Shown in pieces: positions 7,630 to 15,696 of a stretch of DNA of 48,752 bases. The notes beneath the pieces are model-generated. The model had not been told where the DNA came from. It was given only the letters and a program-made list of their open reading frames with translations, and searched no databases. The DNA lies in the NCBI GenBank assembly GCA_024276195.1, contig JAJRXR010000045.1, forward strand, positions 1 through 48,752, given 5' to 3'. Position 1 is the stretch's first letter, and the number at the start of each line of letters is the position of its first letter. A program made the translations under genes and the position numbers. Source of the DNA: Planctomycetota bacterium. GTDB lineage: Bacteria > Planctomycetota > Phycisphaerae > Phycisphaerales > UBA1924.

Positions 7630-8511
7630 TTAGATCATCCCGTCGAGCTCTTCGACCTCTTCGGCGAGCTTGATCTTGAGCATCTCGATCTGCTCGGCGC
7701 CGAGCTTGAGCACGTCGCGGACATCCGCAGGGATCTCGGCGGTGTCCATGTCGAGGCGGAATCGTCCGACGACCTCCGCCGCGAGGCTGTCGGCGGCCGC
7801 GACGACGCACACGAGCGTGCGCTTCTCCTCGGGCGCCTCCATCGGTCGGTGGTGGAAGCCGGTGACGGTGGCGAAGGGCGCCGGGAACTTCCACTTGGTG
7901 CACAGGGCGGAGCCGAAGTCCTGGTGGTTGGCGCCGAAGACGCTGTCCTCGACCTCGAGCATGTTCAGTGTGGGCGTCCCGTCCGGCCCCGGGCAGACCT
8001 TCTCGACCACCTCGATGAGCTTGTTCCGGTCGAACTGCATCTCGACCATGATCCCGATGTCGTGGATCAGGCCCGCGAGGTACGCCTCATCGCCCAGCCC
8101 AAGCTTGAGCGAGTCGGAGATGAGCTTGCTGCCCGCAGCGACTGCGTTGGAGTGGACCCACAGGTCCTTGGCGCAGAAGCTGGGCGTCAGCTCGCCGCCG
8201 CGGAAGAGCTTGGCGAGGCTGGCCGCGATGGCGATGTTCTTGACCGCGTTGAGCCCGAGCATGACGATCGCCCGGTTGATCGAGGCGATCTGCCCGGGCA
8301 AGCCGTAGAACGAGCTGTTGACGACCTTGAGGATACGGCTGCACAGCGCCGGGTCGCCCGAGATGACCTCGTGCAGATCCTGCGCGGTGGAACTCGGGTC
8401 CTCAACGAGGTCGATGATCTTGAGCGTGATCTCAGGGAGCGTGGCGATGTGGCTGATCTCGCCGATCGCGCCGGTGACAACTTGCTCTCTCTGCTCGGTC
8501 GAAACAGCCAT
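7630..8511 (-). CDS. HDOD-domain signalling protein
   Basis: The 293-residue product is a single HDOD domain, the catalytically inactive relative of HD-GYP phosphodiesterases. Seen motifs include LPEITLKIIDLVEDP, ISGDPALCSRILKVVNSSFYG, INRAIVMLGLNAVKNIA and LAGLIHDIGIMVEMQ. HDOD proteins act in bacterial signalling, often linked to c-di-GMP, motility and chemotaxis. The ATG is preceded by GAAAGGAAG, a good ribosome binding site. It follows the neuC gene on the same strand after 154 bases, so it may be part of, or independent from, the nonulosonate operon. The motility link fits the flgM and Maf-like genes nearby, but this is inference. Confidence 0.9.
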   Translation of the reverse strand: MAVSTEQREQVVTGAIGEISHIATLPEITLKIIDLVEDPSSTAQDLHEVISGDPALCSRILKVVNSSFYGLPGQIASINRAIVMLGLNAVKNIAIAASLAKLFRGGELTPSFCAKDLWVHSNAVAAGSKLISDSLKLGLGDEAYLAGLIHDIGIMVEMQFDRNKLIEVVEKVCPGPDGTPTLNMLEVEDSVFGANHQDFGSALCTKWKFPAPFATVTGFHHRPMEAPEEKRTLVCVVAAADSLAAEVVGRFRLDMDTAEIPADVRDVLKLGAEQIEMLKIKLAEEVEELDGMI

Positions 8512-8665
8512 GGGTCTTCCTTTCGGATCTGGACCCCAGGCTCATCGGACCAGCATCCCCTCTACTTGGGCTCGACACCCGCAATCCGCCGAGAATGCTC
8601 GCCGCACCGCCCAGCCCGCTCGCCCGCATCACGCCCCCGCCCCCGCCCGGGTCCGAGAACTCGCG

Positions 8666-9850
8666 TCAGTACGCGCAGTGTTTGCGGAGCAGGGCTGTGT
8701 CTCGCGGGTCGATCTCGGACAGCGCCGCCGCGGCGCGCACGCCGGCGACCCCATCGCCGAACGGATGCCCGAACGGCGGCGTAAGCGACCTCGCCGCATC
8801 GAGCCCCTCGCGGATCGCATCGGCGTCCGACGCACAATGAACCACGTTGCTCCCGTGCTCGCGCCCGCGCTGGCGGGCGCCGATGTTCAGCGCCGGGAGC
8901 CCCAGAGCCGCCGCCTCGATCAGCCCGCACGAGCTGTTGCCCACGATCGCCCCGCCCGAGGTGCCCAGGCGGCGCAGCAGCGCCAAAAACTGACTGCGCT
9001 CAAGGTGCTTGACGACCTTGACGTTGGAACCGGCGCCCAGCAGCGCCCGCAGGATACCCTCGCGCCCCGGATCATGGTTCGGGTGCAGCGCGAGCGTGCG
9101 CAAACTGCCCAATGCCTCGAGCGCCTGGCTCGCCGCGTGCTCTTCCGCCTCGTCCGGTCGCCCGATCGGGTGCTTGAGAAAAACAATCTCGGGCGAGCCG
9201 AGCTCCGCGAACGCGTCGTCGCCCATCGCCTCGACTCGATCGAGCCCGTCGATCGCTGGCGAGCCGATGATGCGGACGTGCTCGGGGCGCTCGCCCAGGC
9301 GCCGAATCCGATCGGCGCTCTGCTCGCTCGCAGCCAGGTGCAGGTGGCTGAGCTTGGTGATCGCGTGTCGCATCGCCTCGTCGGCAACCCCCTCGGCCCG
9401 GTCCCCGCCGTGGATATGGCAGACCGCGATCCCGCCGACGCTTGCCGCGCTCGCCGCAGCGAACGCCTCGATCCGGTCGCCCAGCACAACCACCCACTCG
9501 GGCGCCAACCGCTCAAAGCTCCGCCCGAACCGCGCCACACCCTTGCCCAGCGCCTCGACATCCGCCCAGCGCCCGGTCCGCCCGACGGTCTGCATGGGCA
9601 CAGAATCCGCGACCTCGAAGTGTTTTTTTACTTCGCGGAACGTTTCCGCCGGCTGGATCAGGTGCGAGCCGGCGGCGATCACGAGCAGCCCGAGCTCGGG
9701 TCGATCGCGGACCGCCTCCATGACTGGTTTCAACAGCCCGAACTCGGCCCGCGTGCCCGTGACGACCGCGACGCGCCGGGGCGAATCCGGGCTCGGGCGT
9801 CGATCGCGGGCGAGCTCGTCCTTGGGATCTGTCCAGTCGTCGCCGATCAT
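8666..9850 (-). CDS. neuC: UDP-N-acetylglucosamine 2-epimerase (hydrolysing), NeuC/LegG type
   Basis: The 394-residue product belongs to the UDP-GlcNAc 2-epimerase superfamily: VAVVTGTRAEFGLLKPVMEA at the N-terminus, WVVVLGDRIEAFAAA, CHIHGGDRAEGVADEAMRHA and GNSSCGLIEAAALGLPALNIGARQRGRE. The HGGD...E..RH arrangement and TRAEFG are typical of hydrolysing NeuC/LegG enzymes, which release ManNAc or a related 2-epimer for nonulosonic acid synthesis. The first 25 residues are charged and poorly conserved, so a start nearer VAVVTG is possible. It is the last sugar gene of the minus-strand operon, separated from neuB by 147 bases full of palindromic repeats. Which sugar is made (sialic, legionaminic or another) cannot be decided. 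Confidence 0.9.
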   Translation of the reverse strand: MIGDDWTDPKDELARDRRPSPDSPRRVAVVTGTRAEFGLLKPVMEAVRDRPELGLLVIAAGSHLIQPAETFREVKKHFEVADSVPMQTVGRTGRWADVEALGKGVARFGRSFERLAPEWVVVLGDRIEAFAAASAASVGGIAVCHIHGGDRAEGVADEAMRHAITKLSHLHLAASEQSADRIRRLGERPEHVRIIGSPAIDGLDRVEAMGDDAFAELGSPEIVFLKHPIGRPDEAEEHAASQALEALGSLRTLALHPNHDPGREGILRALLGAGSNVKVVKHLERSQFLALLRRLGTSGGAIVGNSSCGLIEAAALGLPALNIGARQRGREHGSNVVHCASDADAIREGLDAARSLTPPFGHPFGDGVAGVRAAAALSEIDPRDTALLRKHCAY

Positions 9851-9880
9851 GCGCTGCTTTCCTGGTGGAGTCTGCCCCGG

Positions 9881-9913
9881 TCCTGGTGGAGCCGGTTTCC
9901 AACCGGCTCGGGC
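9881..9913. repeat. REP-like palindrome (GAGCCGGTT...AACCGGCTC)
   Basis: The arms GAGCCGGTT and AACCGGCTC surround TCC. The element is preceded by TCCTGGTG, as in the copy at 2994-3023. A partial duplicate of CCTGGTGGAG lies 20 bases earlier (9861-9870). It lies between neuB and neuC. Confidence 0.65.
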
Positions 9914-9951
9914 CTTTCGGTCCCGATCACACGGGCTTCGAGATGAACGCC

Positions 9952-9969
9952 GCGGGATTGCAATCCCGC
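9952..9969. repeat. Perfect 18-bp palindrome GCGGGATTGCAATCCCGC
   Basis: This is a fully self-complementary 18-mer with a TTGCAA centre in the neuB-neuC spacer. It belongs to the same architectural class as the other dispersed palindromes in this window. Confidence 0.6.
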
Positions 9970-9972
9970 AGA

Positions 9973-9994
9973 CCGGGGGGCTCCAGTCCCCCGG
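9973..9994. repeat. Palindrome CCGGGGG...CCCCCGG with CTCCAG loop
   Basis: Seven-bp arms plus a G-T pair close a CTCCAG loop. It lies 3 bases beyond the 9952-9969 palindrome and 4 bases after the neuB stop, so it may act as a 3' stabiliser or weak terminator within the operon. Confidence 0.6.
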
Positions 9995-9997
9995 CTT

Positions 9998-10843
9998 TCA
10001 CGCCAGATCCTCCTCGCGCAATGGCATGTCCGCCTCGACGCCGCGCGCGAGCCTGCGCCCGATGATCTCGTCGAGGCGGAATGGTTCGATGCCTGTGCCC
10101 GGGCGTTTGATGGTGAGATCCTCGTGCGTCAAGGTCTCTCTGATATAGATCCGCCGAGTCGTTGCCAGGCTTTGACGAGACACTTCTCGAACATCCCGCT
10201 CGCAATCAAGAACTACTTTCTCGATCGGTACATTTCGCTCTTCGAAGTAGGCGCGAGTTGATGGACGTACAGTGCGTAAGGGAAACTTTAACGGATTGTG
10301 CCATGGTCGTGCGTCGGGATGGCCGTACTTGACCTCACCCACATAGTCCTCGAATATCTCCGGAGGGAGCGAGGCTTCGTGGTCAGGTCCAGCCGCATTC
10401 CGATCGTGCGTGACATGCTTCTCTACGATTGCCGAGCCGATGTCAGCCATCATGTAAGGGACCTGTAGCCCAGGCGTATGATCGCTGTATCCGGTAGGGA
10501 TGCCATCATCGATCACCTCTTGTATAGCGCGGACCCCGCCGATCCCATCCTCCCATGCCGGATAGCAACTCACACACTGCAGCACCGCCAGCCGATCCCG
10601 GATCCCATCCAACCACCCGACCGCGCGCACCACCTCGTCGAGCGTGCTCGCCCCAGTACTCACGATCAGGGGGTTTCCCGTCGCCGCGAGCGCCTCGAGC
10701 AACGGCCTGTTAATCACATCCGGCGATGCGCTCTTGTACGCGTCCCATTTGAGTTCCTGCGCCCGCTCGACCAGCTCAACACTGAACACCGTCACAATCG
10801 CGTGAATACCCAGCTCGTGCGCACGATCGACAACCAACGCCAT
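9998..10843 (-). CDS. neuB: N-acylneuraminate synthase NeuB, C-terminal part after in-frame TAG
   Basis: This 281-residue reading frame is the larger part of a sialic-acid synthase. It carries most of the catalytic barrel (KSASPDVINRPLLEALA, LIVSTGAST, LQCVSCYPAWEDGIGG, GYSDHTPG and IVEKHVTHDRNAAGPDH). An antifreeze-like SAF domain at the C-terminus begins RRIYIRETLTHEDL. NeuB condenses phosphoenolpyruvate with ManNAc or a modified hexosamine. It is directly continuous, in the same frame, with the N-terminal part at 10844-11107; only the TAG at 10844-10846 separates them. The ATG starting this part abuts the stop (TAGATG), so reinitiation is possible. The DNA of about 10130-10540 looks less GC-rich than its neighbours, a possible recombination mark. 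Confidence 0.85.
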   Translation of the reverse strand: MALVVDRAHELGIHAIVTVFSVELVERAQELKWDAYKSASPDVINRPLLEALAATGNPLIVSTGASTLDEVVRAVGWLDGIRDRLAVLQCVSCYPAWEDGIGGVRAIQEVIDDGIPTGYSDHTPGLQVPYMMADIGSAIVEKHVTHDRNAAGPDHEASLPPEIFEDYVGEVKYGHPDARPWHNPLKFPLRTVRPSTRAYFEERNVPIEKVVLDCERDVREVSRQSLATTRRIYIRETLTHEDLTIKRPGTGIEPFRLDEIIGRRLARGVEADMPLREEDLA

Positions 10844-11107
10844 CTAATCGAGTGACAACTCCAACCTGCGCAGCATCGCGACCGGGTCCGTCTCGCCCGC
10901 AGCTTTCTGGTACGCCGCGAGCTTCGAGGCCTTGCTCAGCAGCCTGTCGGTCTCGAAGTACTGCAGCTTGACCGCGTCGGCGCCCGCCTTGGCCGCGGCC
11001 TCGGTCAGCTCGAGCGCGCGCGACACCTCGCCATCATGGTTCACGCCGATCTCGGCGATCACATACGGCGGCTGCCCAGGACCGATCTCGCGTGTGCCGA
11101 TCTTCAC
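10844..11107 (-). CDS. neuB: N-acylneuraminate synthase NeuB, N-terminal part ending at TAG
   Basis: The 87-residue frame starts MKIGTREIGPGQPPYVIAEI and continues with GVNHDGEVSRALELTEAAA and AGADAVKLQYFETDRLLSK, the classical NeuB N-terminus with the first barrel strands. It stops at TAG after RRLELSLD, exactly where homologues continue with an acidic or amide residue and the next helix. The full-length protein would be 369 residues, normal for NeuB. The GTG start at 11105-11107 overlaps a TGA in the neuA frame as GTGA. A truncated barrel should be inactive unless the stop is read through or the two pieces assemble. Confidence 0.8.
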   Translation of the reverse strand: MKIGTREIGPGQPPYVIAEIGVNHDGEVSRALELTEAAAKAGADAVKLQYFETDRLLSKASKLAAYQKAAGETDPVAMLRRLELSLD

Positions 11108-11115
11108 CGTTGAGC

Positions 11116-11868
11116 CTAGCCCGTCCGCCGCCAGGCGCGCGTCGGGTGATGCTCGGCGCCGCCCAGACGCTCTCGCAGAATCGCGTCCGCGACGAGCTGG
11201 TCCACGCGCGAGTCGATATCCACCACCTCGCCCTCGCCCGTGAGCACACCCCCGCAGCGCGCTCCCAGGAACGCGTGCGGCCCCGGGCGCACGCCCTCGA
11301 TCCGACCGAACAGCGCATCAAGCGTGACGACGAGCACACCACCATCGGGGATGTGGGCCGGGGGCAGATCCTGACGCCGATACACACCGGTATTGAGCAC
11401 CTGGCCCTCCCACGGCTGGACACCGCCCGCGTCATCAACGCGCGCCGTCCACCACGGGTGATGCTTGCCCACGGGCGCGTAGCTCTGCACGCTGTCAAAG
11501 GCGCTGTCCAGGCGTTCGAGCGCCCGGTCAATCAGCCCCTCGGGCCTGACCGGAACATTCGCGTACAGGACGACAACCGGGCCTTGCACCCAGCCGATCT
11601 TCTCGATCGCGTGGCGCGCGGCGCTGTCAATGGTCGCGTCGTCCGAGGCGAGCTTCTCCGGGCGTTCGACGCCCTCGCCGCCCATCGCCGACCCGATCTC
11701 AAGCACGCGCGGATCGTCACTGGAAACAACCACGCGCGAGACGCGCCCGCTCGACAGGGCGGCGTCGATGGTCCAGGCGATGCACGGTCGCCCGCCGACG
11801 CACGCGGTATTCTTCCCGGGCAGGCCCTTGGAGCCGGCCCGAGCCAGGATGACCGCGCACGCGCTCAC
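11116..11868 (-). CDS. neuA: CMP-N-acylneuraminate cytidylyltransferase
   Basis: The 250-residue product has the NeuA/KdsB-like start CAVILARAGSKGLPGKNT, the CTP-binding loop, followed by RVVVSSDDPRVLEIG, VVVLYANVPVRPEG and VDIDSRVDQLVADAI. It activates a nonulosonic acid with CTP for transfer to an acceptor. The GTG start overlaps the stop of the upstream fusion gene as GTGA, indicating translational coupling. The frame ends at TAG (11116-11118), 8 bases before the neuB start. Three codons later it meets a TGA that overlaps the neuB GTG, mirroring the upstream junction. Usual family motifs are present, although LYANVPVRP replaces the more common LQPTSPLR. Confidence 0.92.
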   Translation of the reverse strand: MSACAVILARAGSKGLPGKNTACVGGRPCIAWTIDAALSSGRVSRVVVSSDDPRVLEIGSAMGGEGVERPEKLASDDATIDSAARHAIEKIGWVQGPVVVLYANVPVRPEGLIDRALERLDSAFDSVQSYAPVGKHHPWWTARVDDAGGVQPWEGQVLNTGVYRRQDLPPAHIPDGGVLVVTLDALFGRIEGVRPGPHAFLGARCGGVLTGEGEVVDIDSRVDQLVADAILRERLGGAEHHPTRAWRRTG

Positions 11869-14800
11869 GCCGCCCTCCCCGAGGGTGTCGCCCGGACGGG
11901 CTTGGGCTCGATCAATGCCTCGCCCCGCTCACGCGCAACGCGCCTGGCGCTGCTCCACAGCTCGCCCAGCGCGACGGCGCCGCCGATGCGCGCGCCGTCG
12001 CCCCCTGCGACGGAGCCGTCCGAGAGGATGGTGATTGACTCGCGTTCGATCTGCGCCGCGCGCCAACGTGGCAGGGGGAGCGCCCGGATGCGTTCGCCGG
12101 GCATGGCGTGCGATGGTGGGTCGATAACGCTGGCGCCGCCCGCCATGATCCATGTGTCGTGGAACCGCTCGATCTCGGGCAGCGCGGTTGCGCAGCGCGT
12201 GATCCGGGGCACGATCCACGGGCGTTCGATGCCCGCGTACGTCCCGAGCTCGCTCCGGCGTTCGATCATCCGCTTGACGCCGCTCTCGACTGCGCCGAAC
12301 CGGTCCGTCCCCGTCAGCGCCCGGTATGTTTCGCCCGTGCTCGCGAGCAGGTCCACGCTGACGACGTGCACGCCCGAGTTCAGCAGCGCGTCGATGGCGT
12401 CCTCGTCGTCGCCCAGGCGGGTCAGGTCGGTGCGCAGGTGGATGCCGGCGAAGCCGATCTCGCGGGCCATGCGCACGATCTCGAGCGATCTGGGGTGCAT
12501 GAGCGGGTCGCCAGCGCCGTGGAGCGTCAGCGTCGCGTCCCGCGCCCCGGACGCGATCTCGGTGAGCATCGTGTGGATCGACGCGATCGGGAGCATCTCG
12601 CGCTCGATCGGCTCGGCGCTGCCGCGCAGCTGCGCCCCCCACTGACCGCCGAGCAATCGCCCGGAGCAGAGCTCGAGCGTCACATGCCTGGGCAGCTCGC
12701 GCGTCACCCGGGCCATCGGCGCGAGCGCCGCGGTGAGCTCATCGAGCCCGACACCGATCGCGTCGCGCCCGAGCCCCGTCAGCGCCGCCGCGATCTGGCG
12801 CCGGCGCTCGTCGGTGTCCGGGATCGCGCGCACGCACAGCGAGCGGAGGGCAGCGGGGATCTGGACGCACACGGGCTTGGCGATCGGGTCGCTCTGCGGC
12901 GCGATGGGGAGGTAGCCGACCAGAGCGCCGATCGTCGCCAGCGACCCGGCCTGCTCGCGCGCCTCGCTCAGCGAGGCGACCCCCGAGCGGTCGAGCAGCA
13001 CGCCGCACAACCCGGGGGGCGCCTGCGTGAACACGATCCGCAACGAGTCCGGCGCCGAGCGGTAGCGCTGCGCTACTTCTCCGGTTAGCCCGGGGTCCAC
13101 CAGCGCCCAGTCGTCGCCGACAAAGATCGCCGCGTCAATGTTTCGTCGTTGCATGACGTCGAGCGCCATCCTGGGCTCGAACGCCTCATCCGCCGCGACA
13201 AGCCCGCCGATCCCGCCGCGCCAGCTTGCGCCGCTCCAGACCCGCCCGCTCCCGACGCCGCGCCGGCGCGCTTCAACTTCGCCCGCGTCCACCCGCTCGA
13301 TCGCCACGCGCGGATCGGCGCCCGCATCGCCAACGAGCGCGCGCACGCGATCGGCGCTGCCCGCGAGCAACACGATCTCATCGAGCCCCTGCGCCCGCAA
13401 GAGGCGCTCGACACACATCCGCAGCGGGTTCATGCCCGCGACCAGCTCGCGCGAAAGATCACGCGGCGCGCCGAGCCCGCCGATGGTCTCGCAGACCGGC
13501 ACGAACGCCGCGACGCGCTTTCTCGCGTTTTTCCCACCATTTACGGGCGTTTCCGGGGTCGACGCGGGGTCGCTCGTGAGCTTGGGCGCCCGCCCGCTGT
13601 GCGCCTCGATCGAGGCGTCGAGCAGGCGCACCAGCGCCTCACTCGCCTGACGGATCCACGAGACGTTCGTGATGTCTCGCTCGATCTGGCGGCGCTGGCG
13701 GTCGAGCGGGCTCTCGCTTTGCGACACCTCGATCGCGCGATCCGCCCGCATCCGGTTGAGCGCGCCGGTCTGGTTGATGAACTGCGCCAGGCGGAACGCC
13801 GGCTGGAGCGCTGTCACCTTGTCGCGCAGCGTGTTGACCCGCGCAATCAACTGGTTGACCCGACCCTGGTCGTGCTGGGCCTTGAGCATCTGCCCGAGCG
13901 TCGCCTCTGTCTCCTGGCTCATCGCGCCGATGCACCGCGCGTCCGTCCGGATCTGCTCGAGTCGTTCTCTGACCTCTTTCGTCCGCCCGCCGGCGCTCGC
14001 GCCGGGCGCCGAAGCGGTCTCGCCGATCAGGGGCGATCCGATCAAGGGCGATCCGGGCGGGGCGAACTGTTCGAGCGCCTCGCTGAGCGTCATCGGCTCG
14101 GCCGAGCGTTTGATTGCGCCGCCCTCGCTCGTGTCGATCGTGCGCAGGCCCCTGGCCTGGTCCTGGGCGAACATGGCCTCGAACTGCGCCAGGTAGGTCG
14201 CCATCTGCTCGTCGGTGTAGACCTCGCCCCCGCCAGAAGCCGGCACGCGGCGCAGCAGGGAGCGCATGCGCACGATCCGCTCCCATTCAAGCGTTTCGAG
14301 CGTGCGGAACTCGCCCAGCTCGGGCGCCCAGACCTCGTGGATCGCGGCGCCGGCGCTGTAGTACTGCCCGTCCGTGAACGCCAGATCCTGCCCGACCAGG
14401 ATCACCGGGTCGCACCCGAGCGAGCGTGCAAAGGAGTGCGCCAGGTGCGCCACCGTCGCCCCGGGCTCGATGCGACCCATGTCCCGCGCCAACCCATGCC
14501 CGAGCGTTTCGTCGAGCAGGTCATCCCCCGGCGTGCGCACAACGCCCGGGAAAGCATCCAGAATTGCCGGGTTCGCCTTGGGCTCGGCGATCAGCGTCAC
14601 ACCCTCAACATCCTCGCTCGTGAGCCCCTCGTAAAACCGGCGGCTGATCTCGTGGTGGTCCAGCGCCGTGACATAGTGCGGCTTGATCCCCCGGGCGAGC
14701 AGCGCCTTGAGCACTGTCTGCACCGCGATGATCACGCATCGCTCGCGCACGCCGGGCTGGGCGAGCAGGTCCATGGCGCGCTCGAGGCTCGGCCCGGCGC

Positions 14801-15560
14801 TGACGACGATCGCCGGGCGCCCGCGCTGTGAATCGCGCAGGTCCGCGATGCCATCGCTTGCCGCGTAGTGGTCCACGTTCATCAGCAGGTTGCGCAGGGT
14901 GGTCTCGCCCTGGACGAGGGTCGTCACCACGCTGGTGCGCACCGCCGAGAGCACGCGCGTCAGGTTCTGGCAGAACGTGTCGCTGGCGTCACCCAGGCGA
15001 GCCCGGCTCGGGGGGTGGGGCGCGATGCTGAACCCGAGCGCGACCACGCCCTCGAGCCCACTCATCGCTGCGGACATCGCCGGGCGGTCCTCGGCGTTGC
15101 TGAGAATTACCAGGTTCGTGCGCTCGATCCATGCGCTGTGGTCGATGCGTTCGAGCACGGAACGCAGCAGCGCGATATCCGGCTCGAAGCAGAGAATCAC
15201 ACCCGTCTTGCCCAGGCGCTGCGCTATCTCGCGGACATGGAGCCCGAGCCCGAAGCCCAGCACCGCCACGCCCGCCGACGACTCGACATCGACAGACTCT
15301 CCCAGACGCTTCGCCTCGGTCAGCGGCCTGCGTGCGCTCGCGAGCAGGCGCCCGCCCCCGTCGGCCGCGAGAATCCGGGCGCTGAGCGCATCCTCGTCGG
15401 TCTCGATGAACTCGACATCCGTCCGCGCCGGCGTCGCGCGGATCTGCTGGCACAGGGCCTCGCTGGTCCGCGAGAGGGCGAGCAGGTTCCGCTCCAGAAC
15501 GCCCCGGGTGTCGTCGCCCCCTTGATATGCGCTCTCGAGCCCGAAGCTGAGGATGTCCAT
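11865..15560 (-). CDS. Maf-like / nucleotidyltransferase-like / radical-SAM-like fusion protein
   Basis: The 1231-residue product has three regions. Residues about 90-510 resemble Maf (motility accessory factor; DUF115, MptE-like), with VAVLGFGLGLHVREIAQRL and GRPAIVVSAGPSLERAMDLL. Maf proteins glycosylate flagellin with nonulosonic acids. Residues about 520-665 are helical. Residues about 683-900 resemble a sugar nucleotidyltransferase (FVPVCETIGGLG, NPLRMCVERLLRAQGLDEIV) but lack the canonical GGxGxR loop. Residues about 955-1200 have a radical-SAM/SPASM outline (HVTLELCSGRL, LTLHGAGDPLMHP, ITILSDGSVAGGD, LGELWSSA), yet the CxxxCxxC cluster and SPASM cysteines are absent. It resembles spirochaete spiro-SPASM proteins in the last two regions. 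The ATG at 15560 has GGAGG eight bases upstream. It is the first gene of the neuABC operon, so it probably transfers the sugar. Confidence 0.8.
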   Translation of the reverse strand: MDILSFGLESAYQGGDDTRGVLERNLLALSRTSEALCQQIRATPARTDVEFIETDEDALSARILAADGGGRLLASARRPLTEAKRLGESVDVESSAGVAVLGFGLGLHVREIAQRLGKTGVILCFEPDIALLRSVLERIDHSAWIERTNLVILSNAEDRPAMSAAMSGLEGVVALGFSIAPHPPSRARLGDASDTFCQNLTRVLSAVRTSVVTTLVQGETTLRNLLMNVDHYAASDGIADLRDSQRGRPAIVVSAGPSLERAMDLLAQPGVRERCVIIAVQTVLKALLARGIKPHYVTALDHHEISRRFYEGLTSEDVEGVTLIAEPKANPAILDAFPGVVRTPGDDLLDETLGHGLARDMGRIEPGATVAHLAHSFARSLGCDPVILVGQDLAFTDGQYYSAGAAIHEVWAPELGEFRTLETLEWERIVRMRSLLRRVPASGGGEVYTDEQMATYLAQFEAMFAQDQARGLRTIDTSEGGAIKRSAEPMTLSEALEQFAPPGSPLIGSPLIGETASAPGASAGGRTKEVRERLEQIRTDARCIGAMSQETEATLGQMLKAQHDQGRVNQLIARVNTLRDKVTALQPAFRLAQFINQTGALNRMRADRAIEVSQSESPLDRQRRQIERDITNVSWIRQASEALVRLLDASIEAHSGRAPKLTSDPASTPETPVNGGKNARKRVAAFVPVCETIGGLGAPRDLSRELVAGMNPLRMCVERLLRAQGLDEIVLLAGSADRVRALVGDAGADPRVAIERVDAGEVEARRRGVGSGRVWSGASWRGGIGGLVAADEAFEPRMALDVMQRRNIDAAIFVGDDWALVDPGLTGEVAQRYRSAPDSLRIVFTQAPPGLCGVLLDRSGVASLSEAREQAGSLATIGALVGYLPIAPQSDPIAKPVCVQIPAALRSLCVRAIPDTDERRRQIAAALTGLGRDAIGVGLDELTAALAPMARVTRELPRHVTLELCSGRLLGGQWGAQLRGSAEPIEREMLPIASIHTMLTEIASGARDATLTLHGAGDPLMHPRSLEIVRMAREIGFAGIHLRTDLTRLGDDEDAIDALLNSGVHVVSVDLLASTGETYRALTGTDRFGAVESGVKRMIERRSELGTYAGIERPWIVPRITRCATALPEIERFHDTWIMAGGASVIDPPSHAMPGERIRALPLPRWRAAQIERESITILSDGSVAGGDGARIGGAVALGELWSSARRVARERGEALIEPKPVRATPSGRAA

Positions 15561-15696
15561 CCCGCGTTCCTCCGAGGGGTATCCGCGTGTGCGCACAGCA
15601 CACCCGCCCCGAATCCGCGGGGCGCTGCTGGTCAGGATCGGCCCAGAGGCGAGCCCGCCTGCAACAATGCCCGGTCGCGGGCGTAAGGAGAGATGG

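Noticed and set aside
11092-12645. A 517-residue plus-strand frame antisense to the nonulosonate operon
   Set aside because: It mirrors conserved minus-strand proteins (NeuA and the Maf-like fusion) and has no recognisable domain.
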